The notes: a model not told the origin generated them from the sequence alone. Counted from the first letter of the stretch, positions 27,701-36,228 are shown. The stretch: 64,000 nt of DNA from Flavobacterium celericrescens (GCF_011392075.1 NZ_JAAJBV010000006.1:1-64000), one strand, 5' to 3'. Translations and numbers: made by a program.

Positions 27701-28983
27701 CATATAACGGCATCAATTTACCCGATTATCAAAATATTAATGTTTGCGAGAATGATAATTTTCAATTACCGGCACTAACACATATAGCTCCAACTCCTTT
27801 TAATTATTCAATTGGTTATTTTTATGACCCAAATGGTATTAATCCTATACCAAATGGAACAATTTTCAATACTCCAAACACAACTACAACTATTTATGTA
27901 TACGCCGTAAATGGGGATAGAATTATTTGTACTCAAGAAGATAGTTTTGATATTATAGTTTCAGAAACGCCAAATTTAGCTGCTTTAGGATTGGTTTTCG
28001 ATAATGAAGAATGTGGAAACTATGTTTTACCAGCATTACCAACTGTACCATATAACATTAATTATTATTCACAACCAGGAGGAAATACTGCTGATTTAAT
28101 TACGAATTTAAACATTTCAACACCAGGAACATATACGTATTATGTATATGCTTCAGCAACAGGAAATCCAAATTGTAATGATGAAATTGCATTTACTTTT
28201 ACAGTACATCCACTGTTAGACATCACATTACAAGGAGGAATTATCTGTGTAGATGCTATAACAGGAACAGTATATAGAAACTTTACCATTCATTCTGGAC
28301 TAAATCCAGCTTTCTTTACGGTAAATTGGTACTTGAATGGCACACTTATGGGAACTGGACCAAATTATACAGCTACTCAAGCTGGAACATATGATGTTGA
28401 GTTTATAAAACTTACTCCAGACGTTGGTTCTGCTTGTAATTACAATAATACAACCGTTACAATTACTCAATCAGGACCTGCGGTTGCTGATTTTGATGTG
28501 AGTTCTGCTTTTGAAAACAATACATTTATTACAGTAAATATTACAGGAGGTTATGGTGATTACTTGTATCAATTAGAATATCCAAATGGAAATTTAAGCG
28601 CAATACAATCTAGCAATGTTTTTTCTGATTTAGAAACGGGTGAATATTTTGTTAATATAATTGATATTTTAGGTAATTGCTCTCCGACCCGCATTGGACC
28701 AATTTATATTATTAATTATCCAAATTATTTCACACCAAATGGTGATGGAATTAATGACAATTGGAATATTTGGGATTTAAGCCAACAACCGAATGCCGTT
28801 ATTTCAATTTTTGATCGATACGGGAAATTTTTAAAACAATTATCTCCCGCAAGTTTTGGTTGGGATGGAACTTATAATGGTGAAAAATTACCATCAACAG
28901 ATTATTGGTTTACCGTAGAATATTTATCGCAAACATCTCAAACAAAACAGATATTTAAGGCTCATTTTTCGTTAAAGCGATAA
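24748..28983 (+). CDS. Very large secreted surface protein with T9SS type B C-terminal domain
   Basis: 1,411 residues from the ATG at 24748, which gives a normal signal peptide (ITYIFAILFSTSLFSQ); a longer frame from 24685 starts inside a hairpin after lepA. After the signal comes a region (about 30-280) like the choice-of-anchor L domain, with FLFASNEYGEYQCEFSDVFAF. Next are Ig-like modules (YTWFENGNPIPGETNSSYTV), then about eight repeats (see 26390-28215), and at the end the gliding motility-associated C-terminal domain (YPNYFTPNGDGINDNWNIWD ... HFSLKR), which is the type B T9SS signal. It is probably a cell-surface adhesin; the ligand is not known. No porin-like PorP/SprF partner gene is beside it, although such pairs are common for type B cargo. 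Confidence 0.9.
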   Translation: MILIPNKILKKITYIFAILFSTSLFSQTITVDNTTNSPAQLVDLLLGNSCVEVSNISISSAQSVAYFNRNASSFPINEGIIIRNGAAINTQGQYLNTNLSTQINTNSDVYLQNLSNSSGQTAAITDVAFLEFDFIPLSNTFNFNFLFASNEYGEYQCEFSDVFAFVLTNLSTGVSTNLAVIPGTSTPVTVKDIRNSIYNFPGETCASSNASFFDVYNVINPSASTLNMRGHTVLMNAASAVIPNTPYKIRLVIGDYNDSSYDSAVFLAAGSFTTTLDMGPDQIICTGDEYLLDTGLDTTYTYTWFENGNPIPGETNSSYTVTQAGTYTVEAVKGSCLITDTVVFTDLAVIAPQNLQTCNTGAATYSFNLTTNNEVSLGLNPAIYDVLYYETPADIVANNPIPNASLSTYPSSGGQTILIKILNTLTGNFCDAVYPFNLIVTNAVIATQPNNIQLCEGVGSTNYTFTTLLDAEVLNGQSAANYTISYYNTVAEATTGIGAITSISILNGTTTVTIGIRMQDNSNPNCFDVTSVTLIVNPLPTVDDIPDPTECHDFTLPVITNGNYFTGPGGTGTPLNAGDIIDNGGTYYIFIGPDANGCTNESTFNLTLIDEYVPQLDHCGVFTIPTPPENIGDFYTAPGGPSGTGVLLPEGTQFTNTTQVSTSMTIYYYAEVNGIFCRDDQFIINIHPIPLADSPSDVTACDSYVLPPLTNGSYFLFSGGIGALNPGDVISVNGPNFPGTYYVFSSNANCSIENTFDINLVDTSQFTAVSACGSYTLPSVAFGGYYTAPMGGGTHITDLIITSSQTVYYFTNTSVLPNCTDNLNYNITIYPRPAVDVIPSGTHCGEFVLPTLANGTYYTLSGGPTIIGQQQLHAGNIIDLSGAHLAPGTYYIYNGPDANGCANESSFTISLNPFPPVDGVLSETKCQPYSIPAPTFGTIYTESGGPSGTGVVVSPTDVFNYTHTFYIYNVDPTTLCVRDLPFTMTYNGINLPDYQNINVCENDNFQLPALTHIAPTPFNYSIGYFYDPNGINPIPNGTIFNTPNTTTTIYVYAVNGDRIICTQEDSFDIIVSETPNLAALGLVFDNEECGNYVLPALPTVPYNINYYSQPGGNTADLITNLNISTPGTYTYYVYASATGNPNCNDEIAFTFTVHPLLDITLQGGIICVDAITGTVYRNFTIHSGLNPAFFTVNWYLNGTLMGTGPNYTATQAGTYDVEFIKLTPDVGSACNYNNTTVTITQSGPAVADFDVSSAFENNTFITVNITGGYGDYLYQLEYPNGNLSAIQSSNVFSDLETGEYFVNIIDILGNCSPTRIGPIYIINYPNYFTPNGDGINDNWNIWDLSQQPNAVISIFDRYGKFLKQLSPASFGWDGTYNGEKLPSTDYWFTVEYLSQTSQTKQIFKAHFSLKR
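26390..28215 (+). repeat. About eight divergent ~75-residue repeats in the surface protein
   Basis: Each unit starts with Cys and a -LP- or -IP- turn and then an aromatic strand and a Gly-rich loop: CHDFTLPVITNGNYF, CGVFTIP, CDSYVLPPLTNGSYF, CGSYTLPSVAFGGYY, CGEFVLPTLANGTYY, CQPYSIPAPTFGTIY, CENDNFQLPAL and CGNYVLPALP. A near-identical block (GPDANGC-NES) occurs in two of them, a sign of internal duplication. Confidence 0.75.
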
Positions 28984-29049
28984 TTCAAAGTTATTAACAT
29001 TAACAATTGTATTATTTACTTTTTGGCAAAAGAAAAGTAATTTTACAAG

Positions 29050-30315
29050 ATGTATGCACTAGTAGATTGTAATAATTTTTATGTTTCTTGTGAGCGTATT
29101 TTTCAGCCTCAATATAACAACAAACCAGTCGTAGTATTGTCTAATAATGACGGTTGTGTTATATCTCGAAGCAGTGAAGCTAAAGCGCTCGGAATTCCTA
29201 TGGGAATACCTGAATTCAAAATTAAAGAATTCATCCAACAGCAAAATATAAAAGTTTTTTCATCAAATTATGTACTCTATGGCGATCTAAGTCAAAGAGT
29301 TATGAAAATTTTAGAAAATTTCACGCCTAATGTAGAAATGTATAGCATTGATGAAGCTTTTTTAAATTTTGATGGACAACAAATTGCAGATTATCATTCT
29401 CTTGGATTAAATATTCAGCAACGAATATCAAAATGGCTAAGTATTCCTACAGGTATTGGATTTGCTCCAACAAAGGCTTTAGCTAAATTAGCAAATCGTA
29501 TTGCTAAAAAATTCCCTGAACGCACCAATGGCGTTTATGTTATCGATACTGAAGAAAAACGTATTAAGGCTTTGAAATGGACAAAAATTGCAGACGTATG
29601 GGGAATCGGTTATCGATTAACAAAAAAAATGCAACGTAAAAATATTTTAACGGCTTATGATTTTACCTTACCACACAACGAACCGTTTATTAAAAAAGAA
29701 ATGGGAGTTGTAGGTATTCGCTTGAAATATGAATTGGAAGGAAAATCAATTTTAGAGATAAACGAACCCAAAACAAAAAGAACAATCGCTATTACTAGAA
29801 GTTTTGAGCACGATATAAACGATTATAATGAATTAAAAGAACGAATAGCTACATTTGCGTCTATTTGCTCCGAAAAACTTCGTAAACAAAATTCATGTTG
29901 CTATGGAGTGATCTTGTATTTGCAAAAAAACAAATTTAAAACGACTGATTCTCGATATAGCTTTTATCGCTTAAAGACGCTTCCTTTTCCAAGTAACACA
30001 GCTTTTTCGATAAGCAATATTGCAATAGAAATGTTAAACGAAATTTATCAAGAAAAAACCTCATATAAAAAGGCAGGTGTTATAGTAACAGAGATTATTC
30101 CATCAAATCAAAAGCAATTTCATTTATTTGATGATGAAAATCCAAAGTATCAGAAAATAATGCAAGTAATGGATGACTACCATAAAAGAATTGGAGAACG
30201 AAAAATTCGCTTAGGTAATCAAGACTTGCAACGTACATGGAAAATGAAACAACATCATTTATCTAATAAATATACGACTAATTTTAAAGAAATATTAGAA
30301 ATAAAATGTCATTAA
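29050..30315 (+). CDS. umuC: Y-family DNA polymerase, UmuC type
   Basis: 421 residues. Metal-binding Asp6 in MYALVDCNNFYVSCER; catalytic SIDEAF at 99-104; VVVLSNNDGCVISRSSEAK and ALAKLANRIAKKFP are typical of the palm and finger; an HhH region (WTKIADVWGIGYRLTKKM); then the little finger and the UmuC C-terminal tail. It copies past DNA lesions as the catalytic part of polymerase V. The stop overlaps the umuD start by ten bases. No SOS box could be named with confidence. Confidence 0.95.
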   Translation: MYALVDCNNFYVSCERIFQPQYNNKPVVVLSNNDGCVISRSSEAKALGIPMGIPEFKIKEFIQQQNIKVFSSNYVLYGDLSQRVMKILENFTPNVEMYSIDEAFLNFDGQQIADYHSLGLNIQQRISKWLSIPTGIGFAPTKALAKLANRIAKKFPERTNGVYVIDTEEKRIKALKWTKIADVWGIGYRLTKKMQRKNILTAYDFTLPHNEPFIKKEMGVVGIRLKYELEGKSILEINEPKTKRTIAITRSFEHDINDYNELKERIATFASICSEKLRKQNSCCYGVILYLQKNKFKTTDSRYSFYRLKTLPFPSNTAFSISNIAIEMLNEIYQEKTSYKKAGVIVTEIIPSNQKQFHLFDDENPKYQKIMQVMDDYHKRIGERKIRLGNQDLQRTWKMKQHHLSNKYTTNFKEILEIKCH

Positions 30316-30740
30316 ATACAAAACTAAATATTTTCATCCCCGATGATGCTTTTTCTGAAGGGCAACAATTTATAAGCAGTGGAATTAAAGCAGGTTTTCC
30401 ATCACCAGCGGCGGATTTTGAGGAAAATAAAATAAGTTTGGACAAAACTTTAGTAAAAAATGCAGAAGCAACATTTTATGCAAAAGCTTCCGGAAATTCA
30501 ATGACAGGCGCAGGTATTGATGACGGCGATATTCTAGTCATAGATAGAAGTCTAGAGCCTACAAACAATAAAATAGCTGTTTGTTTAATAGATGGCGAGT
30601 TTACGGTTAAACGAATTAAGATAGAAGAAGATCATCTTTTTTTAATTCCAGAGAATTTAAATTACGAACCTATAAAAATCGATTTACACAACGATTTTGT
30701 TGTTTGGGGAATAGTAACATATGTTATCAAAAAGGTATAA
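30306..30740 (+). CDS. umuD: UmuD-like autoproteolytic subunit of polymerase V
   Basis: 144 residues with the LexA/UmuD peptidase S24 fold. The self-cleavage site is KAGFPSPAADF, Ala29-Gly30, next to the same FPSPAAD as in E. coli UmuD. The catalytic Ser65 is in ASGNSMTG and the catalytic Lys102 in DGEFTVKRIK. RecA filaments normally stimulate cleavage to UmuD', which then pairs with UmuC. It lies after umuC here, while in E. coli umuD comes first. The 10-bp overlap couples their translation. Confidence 0.94.
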   Translation: MSLNTKLNIFIPDDAFSEGQQFISSGIKAGFPSPAADFEENKISLDKTLVKNAEATFYAKASGNSMTGAGIDDGDILVIDRSLEPTNNKIAVCLIDGEFTVKRIKIEEDHLFLIPENLNYEPIKIDLHNDFVVWGIVTYVIKKV

Positions 30741-30773
30741 AAAAAAGAGCTGATTAAATCAGCTCTTTTTTTT
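30741..30773. terminator. Bidirectional terminator between umuCD and ppiD
   Basis: Stem AAAAAAGAGCTGAT / ATCAGCTCTTTTTT with a TAA loop directly after the umuD stop, with T runs on both strands. Confidence 0.88.
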
Positions 30774-30790
30774 ATACCTTTTAACTTTTG

Positions 30791-32896
30791 TTAAAATTTT
30801 GCTCTATTATCTTTTATATCTGCTTTGTCTTTAATTGCCGTATAAGCTTTAGACATTGCATAAGATTGATTTTGAGTTCTATCTTGATTGATATAAGTGG
30901 TGTAATTTGAAATTGCAGGAGCTTTAGTTACCTTTTTAGCTCTAATAATAAACATTCCACTTGTACCTTCAATAATATCAGAAGTTTTTCCAGAAGCTAA
31001 ACCAAATGCTTTTCCAACAACTTTAGATTCCATTCCTACATTTGGAATTATAGGATTTTTGATAGAAACACCAGTAGCCGTTAAAACAGATGCACCTGAA
31101 GATTTTGAAACAGCCTCTAATGAAGTTCCACTCATTTTTTTCTTAATAATTTCAGCCTTTTTCTGATTTTTTAAGATTGGCTCAACAGATTGTTTTGCAA
31201 CATCAATAGGTAATAAACCAGTATCATTGATATCTTTTAATTTTGCAATTACAAATCCTTGTGGCGCTTCAAAACGTTTTACATTTCCAACTTCTGTTTC
31301 TTCATTAAAACTCCAACGCACCATTTCTCTTTGAGCTCCTAAACCTTGTATATATTCATCATATGCTTTAATGTTTGTTGCAGGTGTGACAATTAGTCCT
31401 GCTTTTTTAGCAACAGCTTCAAAATCTTTATTTTCAGTAGCACTTGATTCTAACTGGCTTGCTTTAGTGTATGCCGCATCTATAGTAGCATCAGAAGCTT
31501 GTATTTTTTGAGCTATAGTTCCTAGCAAAACAGCATCATTTTTACCTGAAACCTTCATTACGTGGAAACCAAATTCTGTTTCAACTACTCCCATTGTTCC
31601 AACAGGATTATTAAAAACAAAATCATTAAATTTTGGTGTCATTTGACCCGGAGCAATATTATCATATTCTCCACCATTGCTTTTAGATCCTGGATCATCT
31701 GAATTAGCCATTGCTAACATTGCAAAATTAGTTGGATTTGCTTTTACTTGCGTTAATAAATCGTTTGCTAATTTTTGAGCTTCTTCTTTTGTTCTTGTAG
31801 CGCTTGATCTTTCTGCTCCTTTATATGCGATTAATATATGACTAGCTTTTGCACTTGCATTTGGTTTTCTTCCAATCATTCTTGAAACACATTGGTGTCC
31901 GTTATGAACATAAGGTCCAAAAACAGCGCCTGCTGGCAAATTAAATAATTGCTCTTGAAATTCAATTGGTAAATCTTTCTTTGCTAAATAAGTAGAATCA
32001 AACTTGATATCAGAATTTGCATTTACAAATTCTCCAACATTTGATACAGCTCTAAAACCTTGCAAAGTGTCATTAGATTTTGTTTGCTCGTTGTAAACAA
32101 CTTTTCCATTCAAAACATTATTTATAGAAGTCAACATTGCTTCCTCATCTTCTTTTGACGGTTTGTTTTCAACTAAAATAAAATCGATACTTCTTGTGTT
32201 ATCAGATTTATATTTTTTAGCATTTTTTTTCATGTACTCTAAAATTTCATCATCTGAAACTTTAACTTGATCATCGTTTACAGTAGAATATGCTACAGTT
32301 ACATAATCAAAATCAGCTTTGTCTGCTTCCATTTGGTATGCAAATTTACCTTCCGCCTTTGTTGTAATAACACCTGATTTAATCATTGTGTTATACATTT
32401 GCTCAACAGCATATTTTTCGATGTTTTTTTCAAACTCTTTCCATTGCAACCATTGTTCTTGGTTAGGGGCATTTTTTAAAGACTTGATATATTCTTTAAA
32501 TTTATTTTCGTCAAACTGACCTGCTGCATTCAAAAACTGTTGATTTTGAGCAAAATTTGGATTTTGTTTGATAACGTTAATTAATTGTTCGTCACCAATT
32601 TTAAGGCCTAATTTTTCAAACTCTTCTCCAAGAATTATGCTTCTTACATTTTGTTCCCAAGCACTATTAATTGCTTGAGTGTTAGTCATACCTTGACCTT
32701 GTTTTTCAATCATTGCAACTTGTTGCATAAATTCTTGCCCAGAAATATCTGTTCCATTTACTGAACCAATATTATTTGCACTATTTCCAAATGTTCCACT
32801 TTGAATTACATCTGCTAATACAAATGAAAATAATGCTAATGCAATAATTACAATTAGGAAGAATGAACGTTGTCTAATTTTAGATAAAACTGCCAT
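30791..32896 (-). CDS. ppiD: Membrane-anchored peptidyl-prolyl isomerase, PpiD/SurA type
   Basis: 701 residues. One N-terminal membrane helix (FFLIVIIALALFSFVLADVI) anchors it in the inner membrane with the rest in the periplasm. A SurA-like N-domain (about 40-230) is followed by a parvulin domain (about 345-455: ASHILIAYKG ... FNDFVFNNPVGTMGVVETEFGFHV) and a second, degenerate C-terminal part. It assists folding of exported proteins; E. coli PpiD works at the Sec exit. It is not coupled to the operon upstream on the same strand (about 150 bp gap). Confidence 0.93.
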   Translation of the reverse strand: MAVLSKIRQRSFFLIVIIALALFSFVLADVIQSGTFGNSANNIGSVNGTDISGQEFMQQVAMIEKQGQGMTNTQAINSAWEQNVRSIILGEEFEKLGLKIGDEQLINVIKQNPNFAQNQQFLNAAGQFDENKFKEYIKSLKNAPNQEQWLQWKEFEKNIEKYAVEQMYNTMIKSGVITTKAEGKFAYQMEADKADFDYVTVAYSTVNDDQVKVSDDEILEYMKKNAKKYKSDNTRSIDFILVENKPSKEDEEAMLTSINNVLNGKVVYNEQTKSNDTLQGFRAVSNVGEFVNANSDIKFDSTYLAKKDLPIEFQEQLFNLPAGAVFGPYVHNGHQCVSRMIGRKPNASAKASHILIAYKGAERSSATRTKEEAQKLANDLLTQVKANPTNFAMLAMANSDDPGSKSNGGEYDNIAPGQMTPKFNDFVFNNPVGTMGVVETEFGFHVMKVSGKNDAVLLGTIAQKIQASDATIDAAYTKASQLESSATENKDFEAVAKKAGLIVTPATNIKAYDEYIQGLGAQREMVRWSFNEETEVGNVKRFEAPQGFVIAKLKDINDTGLLPIDVAKQSVEPILKNQKKAEIIKKKMSGTSLEAVSKSSGASVLTATGVSIKNPIIPNVGMESKVVGKAFGLASGKTSDIIEGTSGMFIIRAKKVTKAPAISNYTTYINQDRTQNQSYAMSKAYTAIKDKADIKDNRAKF

Positions 32897-33047
32897 TTTT
32901 ATTTGTGTTTAATTTTTTTCAGAGGGCGAAAATACAATTATCTATTTAATAATAAAATAGAAAAGATATATTTTCATAGATTTTTTTAAAGTTTTTGGTC
33001 TTCTCTTTGGTTTTAGATTTTAATTATATTAATCTAATCCTCAATAA

Positions 33048-33230
33048 TTATTTTTTATTTTGATACTTGTTGTAAAAATGTCTTCTAAAAAAAAACATTC
33101 CTAATGATACAGCTGCAATTAAAATACTTAAGAAATAGCTTTCATCATTATTGTATTTAGCAAATGCATCGTAAGCAAAAAAAGCAGCAAATGCTAAGTA
33201 AAAATATTGTACAATTTTCAAATAATTCAT
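33048..33230 (-). CDS. Small two-helix membrane protein of unknown function
   Basis: 60 residues. Helix one around YFYLAFAAFFAYDAFAKY, helix two around FLSILIAAVSLGMFFF, then a basic tail (RRHFYNKYQNKK) that should stay in the cytoplasm. It follows lptC by 37 bp on the same strand, so it probably belongs to the coaX-lptC operon. I recall similar short proteins in this place in other flavobacteria, but no function is known. Confidence 0.75.
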   Translation of the reverse strand: MNYLKIVQYFYLAFAAFFAYDAFAKYNNDESYFLSILIAAVSLGMFFFRRHFYNKYQNKK

Positions 33231-33267
33231 TATAATGTTTTTTTAAAAGATTGTTTATAAATAATAA

Positions 33268-33831
33268 TTAATCAAGTGTATTAACTTCTCCGTTGCTTTT
33301 TTGCATGTTGAAAATTTTAAAATCCTTACTAAAGTCAACTCCTGGACCTTCAAGATAACCACCGGCTTCATCTGTATATTTGAATAATTTTTCAGTAAAA
33401 AACCATTCGTTTTTTTGATCAAAATAAAGTTGAGAAGTTTCTAATTTTTTTCCATCATGCGAGGTAATAATTACATTTCCTTGCAAATCTATAATTTCAG
33501 TTTTCTTGTAAGAAATTGCATAATCCGCAACCACAGTACTTTTATTTCCTTTTTCATCCATTAATGTAAGGTGTATTCCTTTTGGAAATTCTGTAAATGC
33601 ATTTTGAATATTGCTGTAATCGAGCATTTTAGGACTCTTCAAAATGGACTTTATCTTTCCCGAATCAGTATATTTCAAATTTATAGAATCTGCTTCACCT
33701 GTTGGAATAAAAGAAGTTTCGCTAAGTTTTTGGACTTTTTTCAAATCACTTTCACATGAAAAAAGTACAATTACACAAAACAGTATAATTGCACTTTTAA
33801 ATATTTTAATAAAGCTAAACGAAAAAGTCAT
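33268..33831 (-). CDS. lptC: LPS export ABC transporter periplasmic protein LptC, lipoprotein form
   Basis: 187 residues when begun at the ATG at 33831; a frame from 33888 would overlap the OMP gene by 35 bp. The N-terminus is a hydrophobic stretch ending in a lipobox (CVIVLFSCES), so it is lipid-anchored rather than membrane-spanning as in E. coli. The body is a beta-jellyroll OstA/LptC-type domain: FPKGIHLTLMDEKGNKSTVV, YKKTEIIDLQGNVIITSHDG, KNEWFFTEKLFKYTD. It passes LPS from LptBFG to LptA across the periplasm. Confidence 0.88.
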   Translation of the reverse strand: MTFSFSFIKIFKSAIILFCVIVLFSCESDLKKVQKLSETSFIPTGEADSINLKYTDSGKIKSILKSPKMLDYSNIQNAFTEFPKGIHLTLMDEKGNKSTVVADYAISYKKTEIIDLQGNVIITSHDGKKLETSQLYFDQKNEWFFTEKLFKYTDEAGGYLEGPGVDFSKDFKIFNMQKSNGEVNTLD

Positions 33832-33853
33832 ATCCAGCTCGAATAAATTAGAT

Positions 33854-35125
33854 TTAGTCAATTTTTCTTTTCTTGAACCAAATATCACTTAAAGAAAGAC
33901 CAACACTTACATTGAAATAATTTTCTTCAATTAAATTGTTCGTAGTGGTTCCTTTTTTTCCAAATTCAAATCCTAAATTAATATTTGAAATTCCTAATGG
34001 CAATCCAAAACCGAAATTCACACCATAATCCTTAATACTTTCGTTGTTTATAACTAAACCCGTGTTTTCGTGTCTAAAACCAGCTCTATAAACTACTCTA
34101 TTCCAATATCCATTGTAAGAATCATATTTTGGTATGTAATAACCTCCAATTGAAATTTTTGTAGAATTTTCAAACGTAGCACCAGTAATGTCATCAAAAC
34201 GATTACCTAATTTGCTTGTGTTTTGAAATGTTATTTCAGAGCCTATTAACCATTTTTTTGCTTGACCAATTCCTGCTCCAAAAGAAAATTTACTTGGAAG
34301 TTTTAATTTTGTATCTTGAACATTGATGTCAACTGCATTTTCAGTATCTACAAATTCAGACCCGCTTGTGGTAAAAATAATATTCGCAATATTTCTAGCG
34401 TTTTTAGATGTTAAATCGCTCTCAGGACTATATGTTACACTAGAAAACAAGTCTAACTTTTGAGAAATTTTACAATTATACAACAAGCCCAAATTCAATG
34501 AGAAACCAGATATTTTTGAATTATTAAGTTCTCTCGTTCCCAACTGCACAATTGGATCAGTTATAAACTCAATATCCTTAGTATTAATATCCCCAAAATA
34601 GTAACTAAAATCAACTCCTGCACTCAGATTTGGAGTTATGTTGTAAGCAGTTCCAAAAAACACTTTATTAATATTACCATCACCAGTAAACTGTTTAGAC
34701 CTTTCTAAACCATCAGGATCATCAGCAGCTTCAGTGATACTTTGAACCTTGTAACCTACTGCACTATAAGGCATTAAACCAAAAGACATCCCAAATTTAC
34801 CCAATGGCAAACCAACAGCTAAATAATCTAAACTGGTTCTTTGCGCTTTTTCACTATCTGATGAAGTGTTAAAATTGGTAAATGTTGAAGTTCCTCCAAT
34901 ACTGAAAGTAGTAAGTTTTAAATTGGAATAAGACGCTGGATTCGAAAGATTTAAATGAATACTATCGCCAACAATACTTAATCCCCCCATAGCTTTTATG
35001 TCATGAGTTCCTTTGAATTTTACTTCACCAAGACCATAATATGAATAAGGTGAAGCTGTGTTTTCTTGAGCAAATAAGGTTGCTGATACAAGTAAACTAA
35101 AAAAGACTACAATTTTTTTAATCAT
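33854..35125 (-). CDS. Outer-membrane beta-barrel protein (OmpP1/FadL-like)
   Basis: 423 residues. Signal peptide (KKIVVFFSLLVSATLFAQ), then SPYSYYGLGEVKFKGTHDIK and NLSNPASYSNL, typical of FadL/OmpP1-type barrels in Bacteroidota. Repeating amphipathic strands run to the C-terminus (ENYFNVSVGLSLSDIWFKKR). The cargo is unknown; FadL family barrels take up hydrophobic compounds. It overlaps the end of coaX by 8 bp and precedes lptC, so it is part of an operon linked to the outer membrane. Confidence 0.85.
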   Translation of the reverse strand: MIKKIVVFFSLLVSATLFAQENTASPYSYYGLGEVKFKGTHDIKAMGGLSIVGDSIHLNLSNPASYSNLKLTTFSIGGTSTFTNFNTSSDSEKAQRTSLDYLAVGLPLGKFGMSFGLMPYSAVGYKVQSITEAADDPDGLERSKQFTGDGNINKVFFGTAYNITPNLSAGVDFSYYFGDINTKDIEFITDPIVQLGTRELNNSKISGFSLNLGLLYNCKISQKLDLFSSVTYSPESDLTSKNARNIANIIFTTSGSEFVDTENAVDINVQDTKLKLPSKFSFGAGIGQAKKWLIGSEITFQNTSKLGNRFDDITGATFENSTKISIGGYYIPKYDSYNGYWNRVVYRAGFRHENTGLVINNESIKDYGVNFGFGLPLGISNINLGFEFGKKGTTTNNLIEENYFNVSVGLSLSDIWFKKRKID

Positions 35126-35852
35126 TATTTTCTGTGTATATTGATAATAAGTTCAAACTTTCTAATAAGAAATTTGAATTGGCAAATATGGTGCTTTTTA
35201 ATCTTTTAGCCAAAAAATCTGCGTCTCCTCCTGTTAAAATTACTGTTAAATCTTGATATTTAAGATAATATTGTGAAATAAAACCATCGATTTCGTAACA
35301 TAAACCATTTATCACACCACTGTGTATCGAATTATTTGTAGAATCTCCAATAAAATTACTTGGACTAGAAATTGTTAGCAACGGCAATTTTGCTGTATAA
35401 TCATGTAAACTTTTATAACGTAGTTTTATTCCTGGAGAAATTGCCCCTCCAAAATAAGAATTGTCTTTATCTATAAAATCATATGTTACACAGGTTCCGG
35501 CATCAATAATTAATCTATTTTGATTTGGAAATTTTAATGTTGCTCCAGCTGACAAAACCATCCTGTCTATTCCTAATGTGTTTGGAGTAGCGTATTTATT
35601 GATAAAAGGAAATGATGAATCATGATTAATAATCTTGATTTTTACTTTACTTTTGATTAATTCTAACACTTCAACATCTAATTTTCCAACGGAAGAATAA
35701 ATAGCGTTGCTAATTTTTGGAAAAAAACTCACTATTTCTGAAATTTTTTTTAAAGCCTCTTGATGCTCAAAAACAAACAACTCAATTAGCTTATCTTCTT
35801 CAAATACAGCTACTTTAATTCTTGAATTTCCTACATCTATTGTTAAAAGCAT
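35118..35852 (-). CDS. coaX: Type III pantothenate kinase
   Basis: 244 residues from the ATG at 35852 (MLLTIDVGNSRIKVAVFEED). ASKHA-fold motifs: DVGNSRIK (phosphate 1), LGIDRMVLSAGATL, and IDAGTCVTYDFID, which holds the catalytic region. It makes 4'-phosphopantothenate in the first step of CoA synthesis and belongs to the type that is not inhibited by CoA. The upstream in-frame extension runs antisense through tRNA-Phe and is rejected. CAAATATA just upstream reads TATATTTG on the minus strand (35879-35872), a probable -7 element. Confidence 0.95.
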   Translation of the reverse strand: MLLTIDVGNSRIKVAVFEEDKLIELFVFEHQEALKKISEIVSFFPKISNAIYSSVGKLDVEVLELIKSKVKIKIINHDSSFPFINKYATPNTLGIDRMVLSAGATLKFPNQNRLIIDAGTCVTYDFIDKDNSYFGGAISPGIKLRYKSLHDYTAKLPLLTISSPSNFIGDSTNNSIHSGVINGLCYEIDGFISQYYLKYQDLTVILTGGDADFLAKRLKSTIFANSNFLLESLNLLSIYTENND

Positions 35853-35904
35853 ATCAAAGTTTTTGGTTTTGCAAATATACAAATTGATTTTTTTTAATAA
35901 TTGT

Positions 35905-35935
35905 TTTGGAAAATATAAAATAGGTTCTATATTTG
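35905..35935 (+). promoter_or_regulatory. Consensus Bacteroidota promoter of tRNA-Phe
   Basis: TTTG at 35905-35908, a 19-bp spacer and TATATTTG at 35928-35935. It lies back to back with the coaX -7 element. Confidence 0.85.
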
Positions 35936-35974
35936 CACCCGCAATCAACAAGCAGTATTGCCTTGTTTGATAAA

Positions 35975-36047
35975 GGTACCTTAGCTCAGATGGTAGAGCA
36001 ATGGACTGAAAATCCATGTGTCCCTGGTTCGATCCCTGGAGGTACCA
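35975..36047 (+). tRNA. tRNA-Phe (GAA)
   Basis: 73 nt. Acceptor stem GGTACCT / AGGTACC, D arm GCTC-AGATGGTA-GAGC, anticodon loop CTGAAAA reading GAA for Phe, variable loop of five, T arm CCTGG-TTCGATC-CCTGG. The T stem has a central T-T mismatch; the rest pairs perfectly. The discriminator is A and CCA is not encoded. Own consensus promoter and terminator. Confidence 0.95.
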
Positions 36048-36050
36048 CTT

Positions 36051-36084
36051 AAAGCCCTTGATTTTAAAATCAAGGGCTTTTTTG
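36051..36084 (+). terminator. Terminator of tRNA-Phe
   Basis: AAAGCCCTTGATTTT and AAAATCAAGGGCTTT form one continuous 15-bp palindrome, followed by a T run. Confidence 0.88.
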
Positions 36085-36228
36085 TGTCTTTTAATTATTC
36101 AAAAAACTAATTACAACGTTTTAGTTAATAATTACTTATTGTATTGAACAACAAATTCACATAAATGATATAAAAATCGGTTTTAATTTTTATTTTTGCC
36201 TTTCATTAAAACTTTAAGAAGTAAACAC

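Noticed and set aside
29022..29045. Promoter of umuC from TTTG (29022-29025) and TAATTTTA (29038-29045)
   Set aside because: The spacer is 12 bp rather than about 19, and the last base of the -7 box is wrong.
35853..36017. N-terminal extension of coaX by 55 residues
   Set aside because: It would read antisense through the tRNA-Phe acceptor and promoter; the ATG at 35852 gives the normal DVGNSRIK start.
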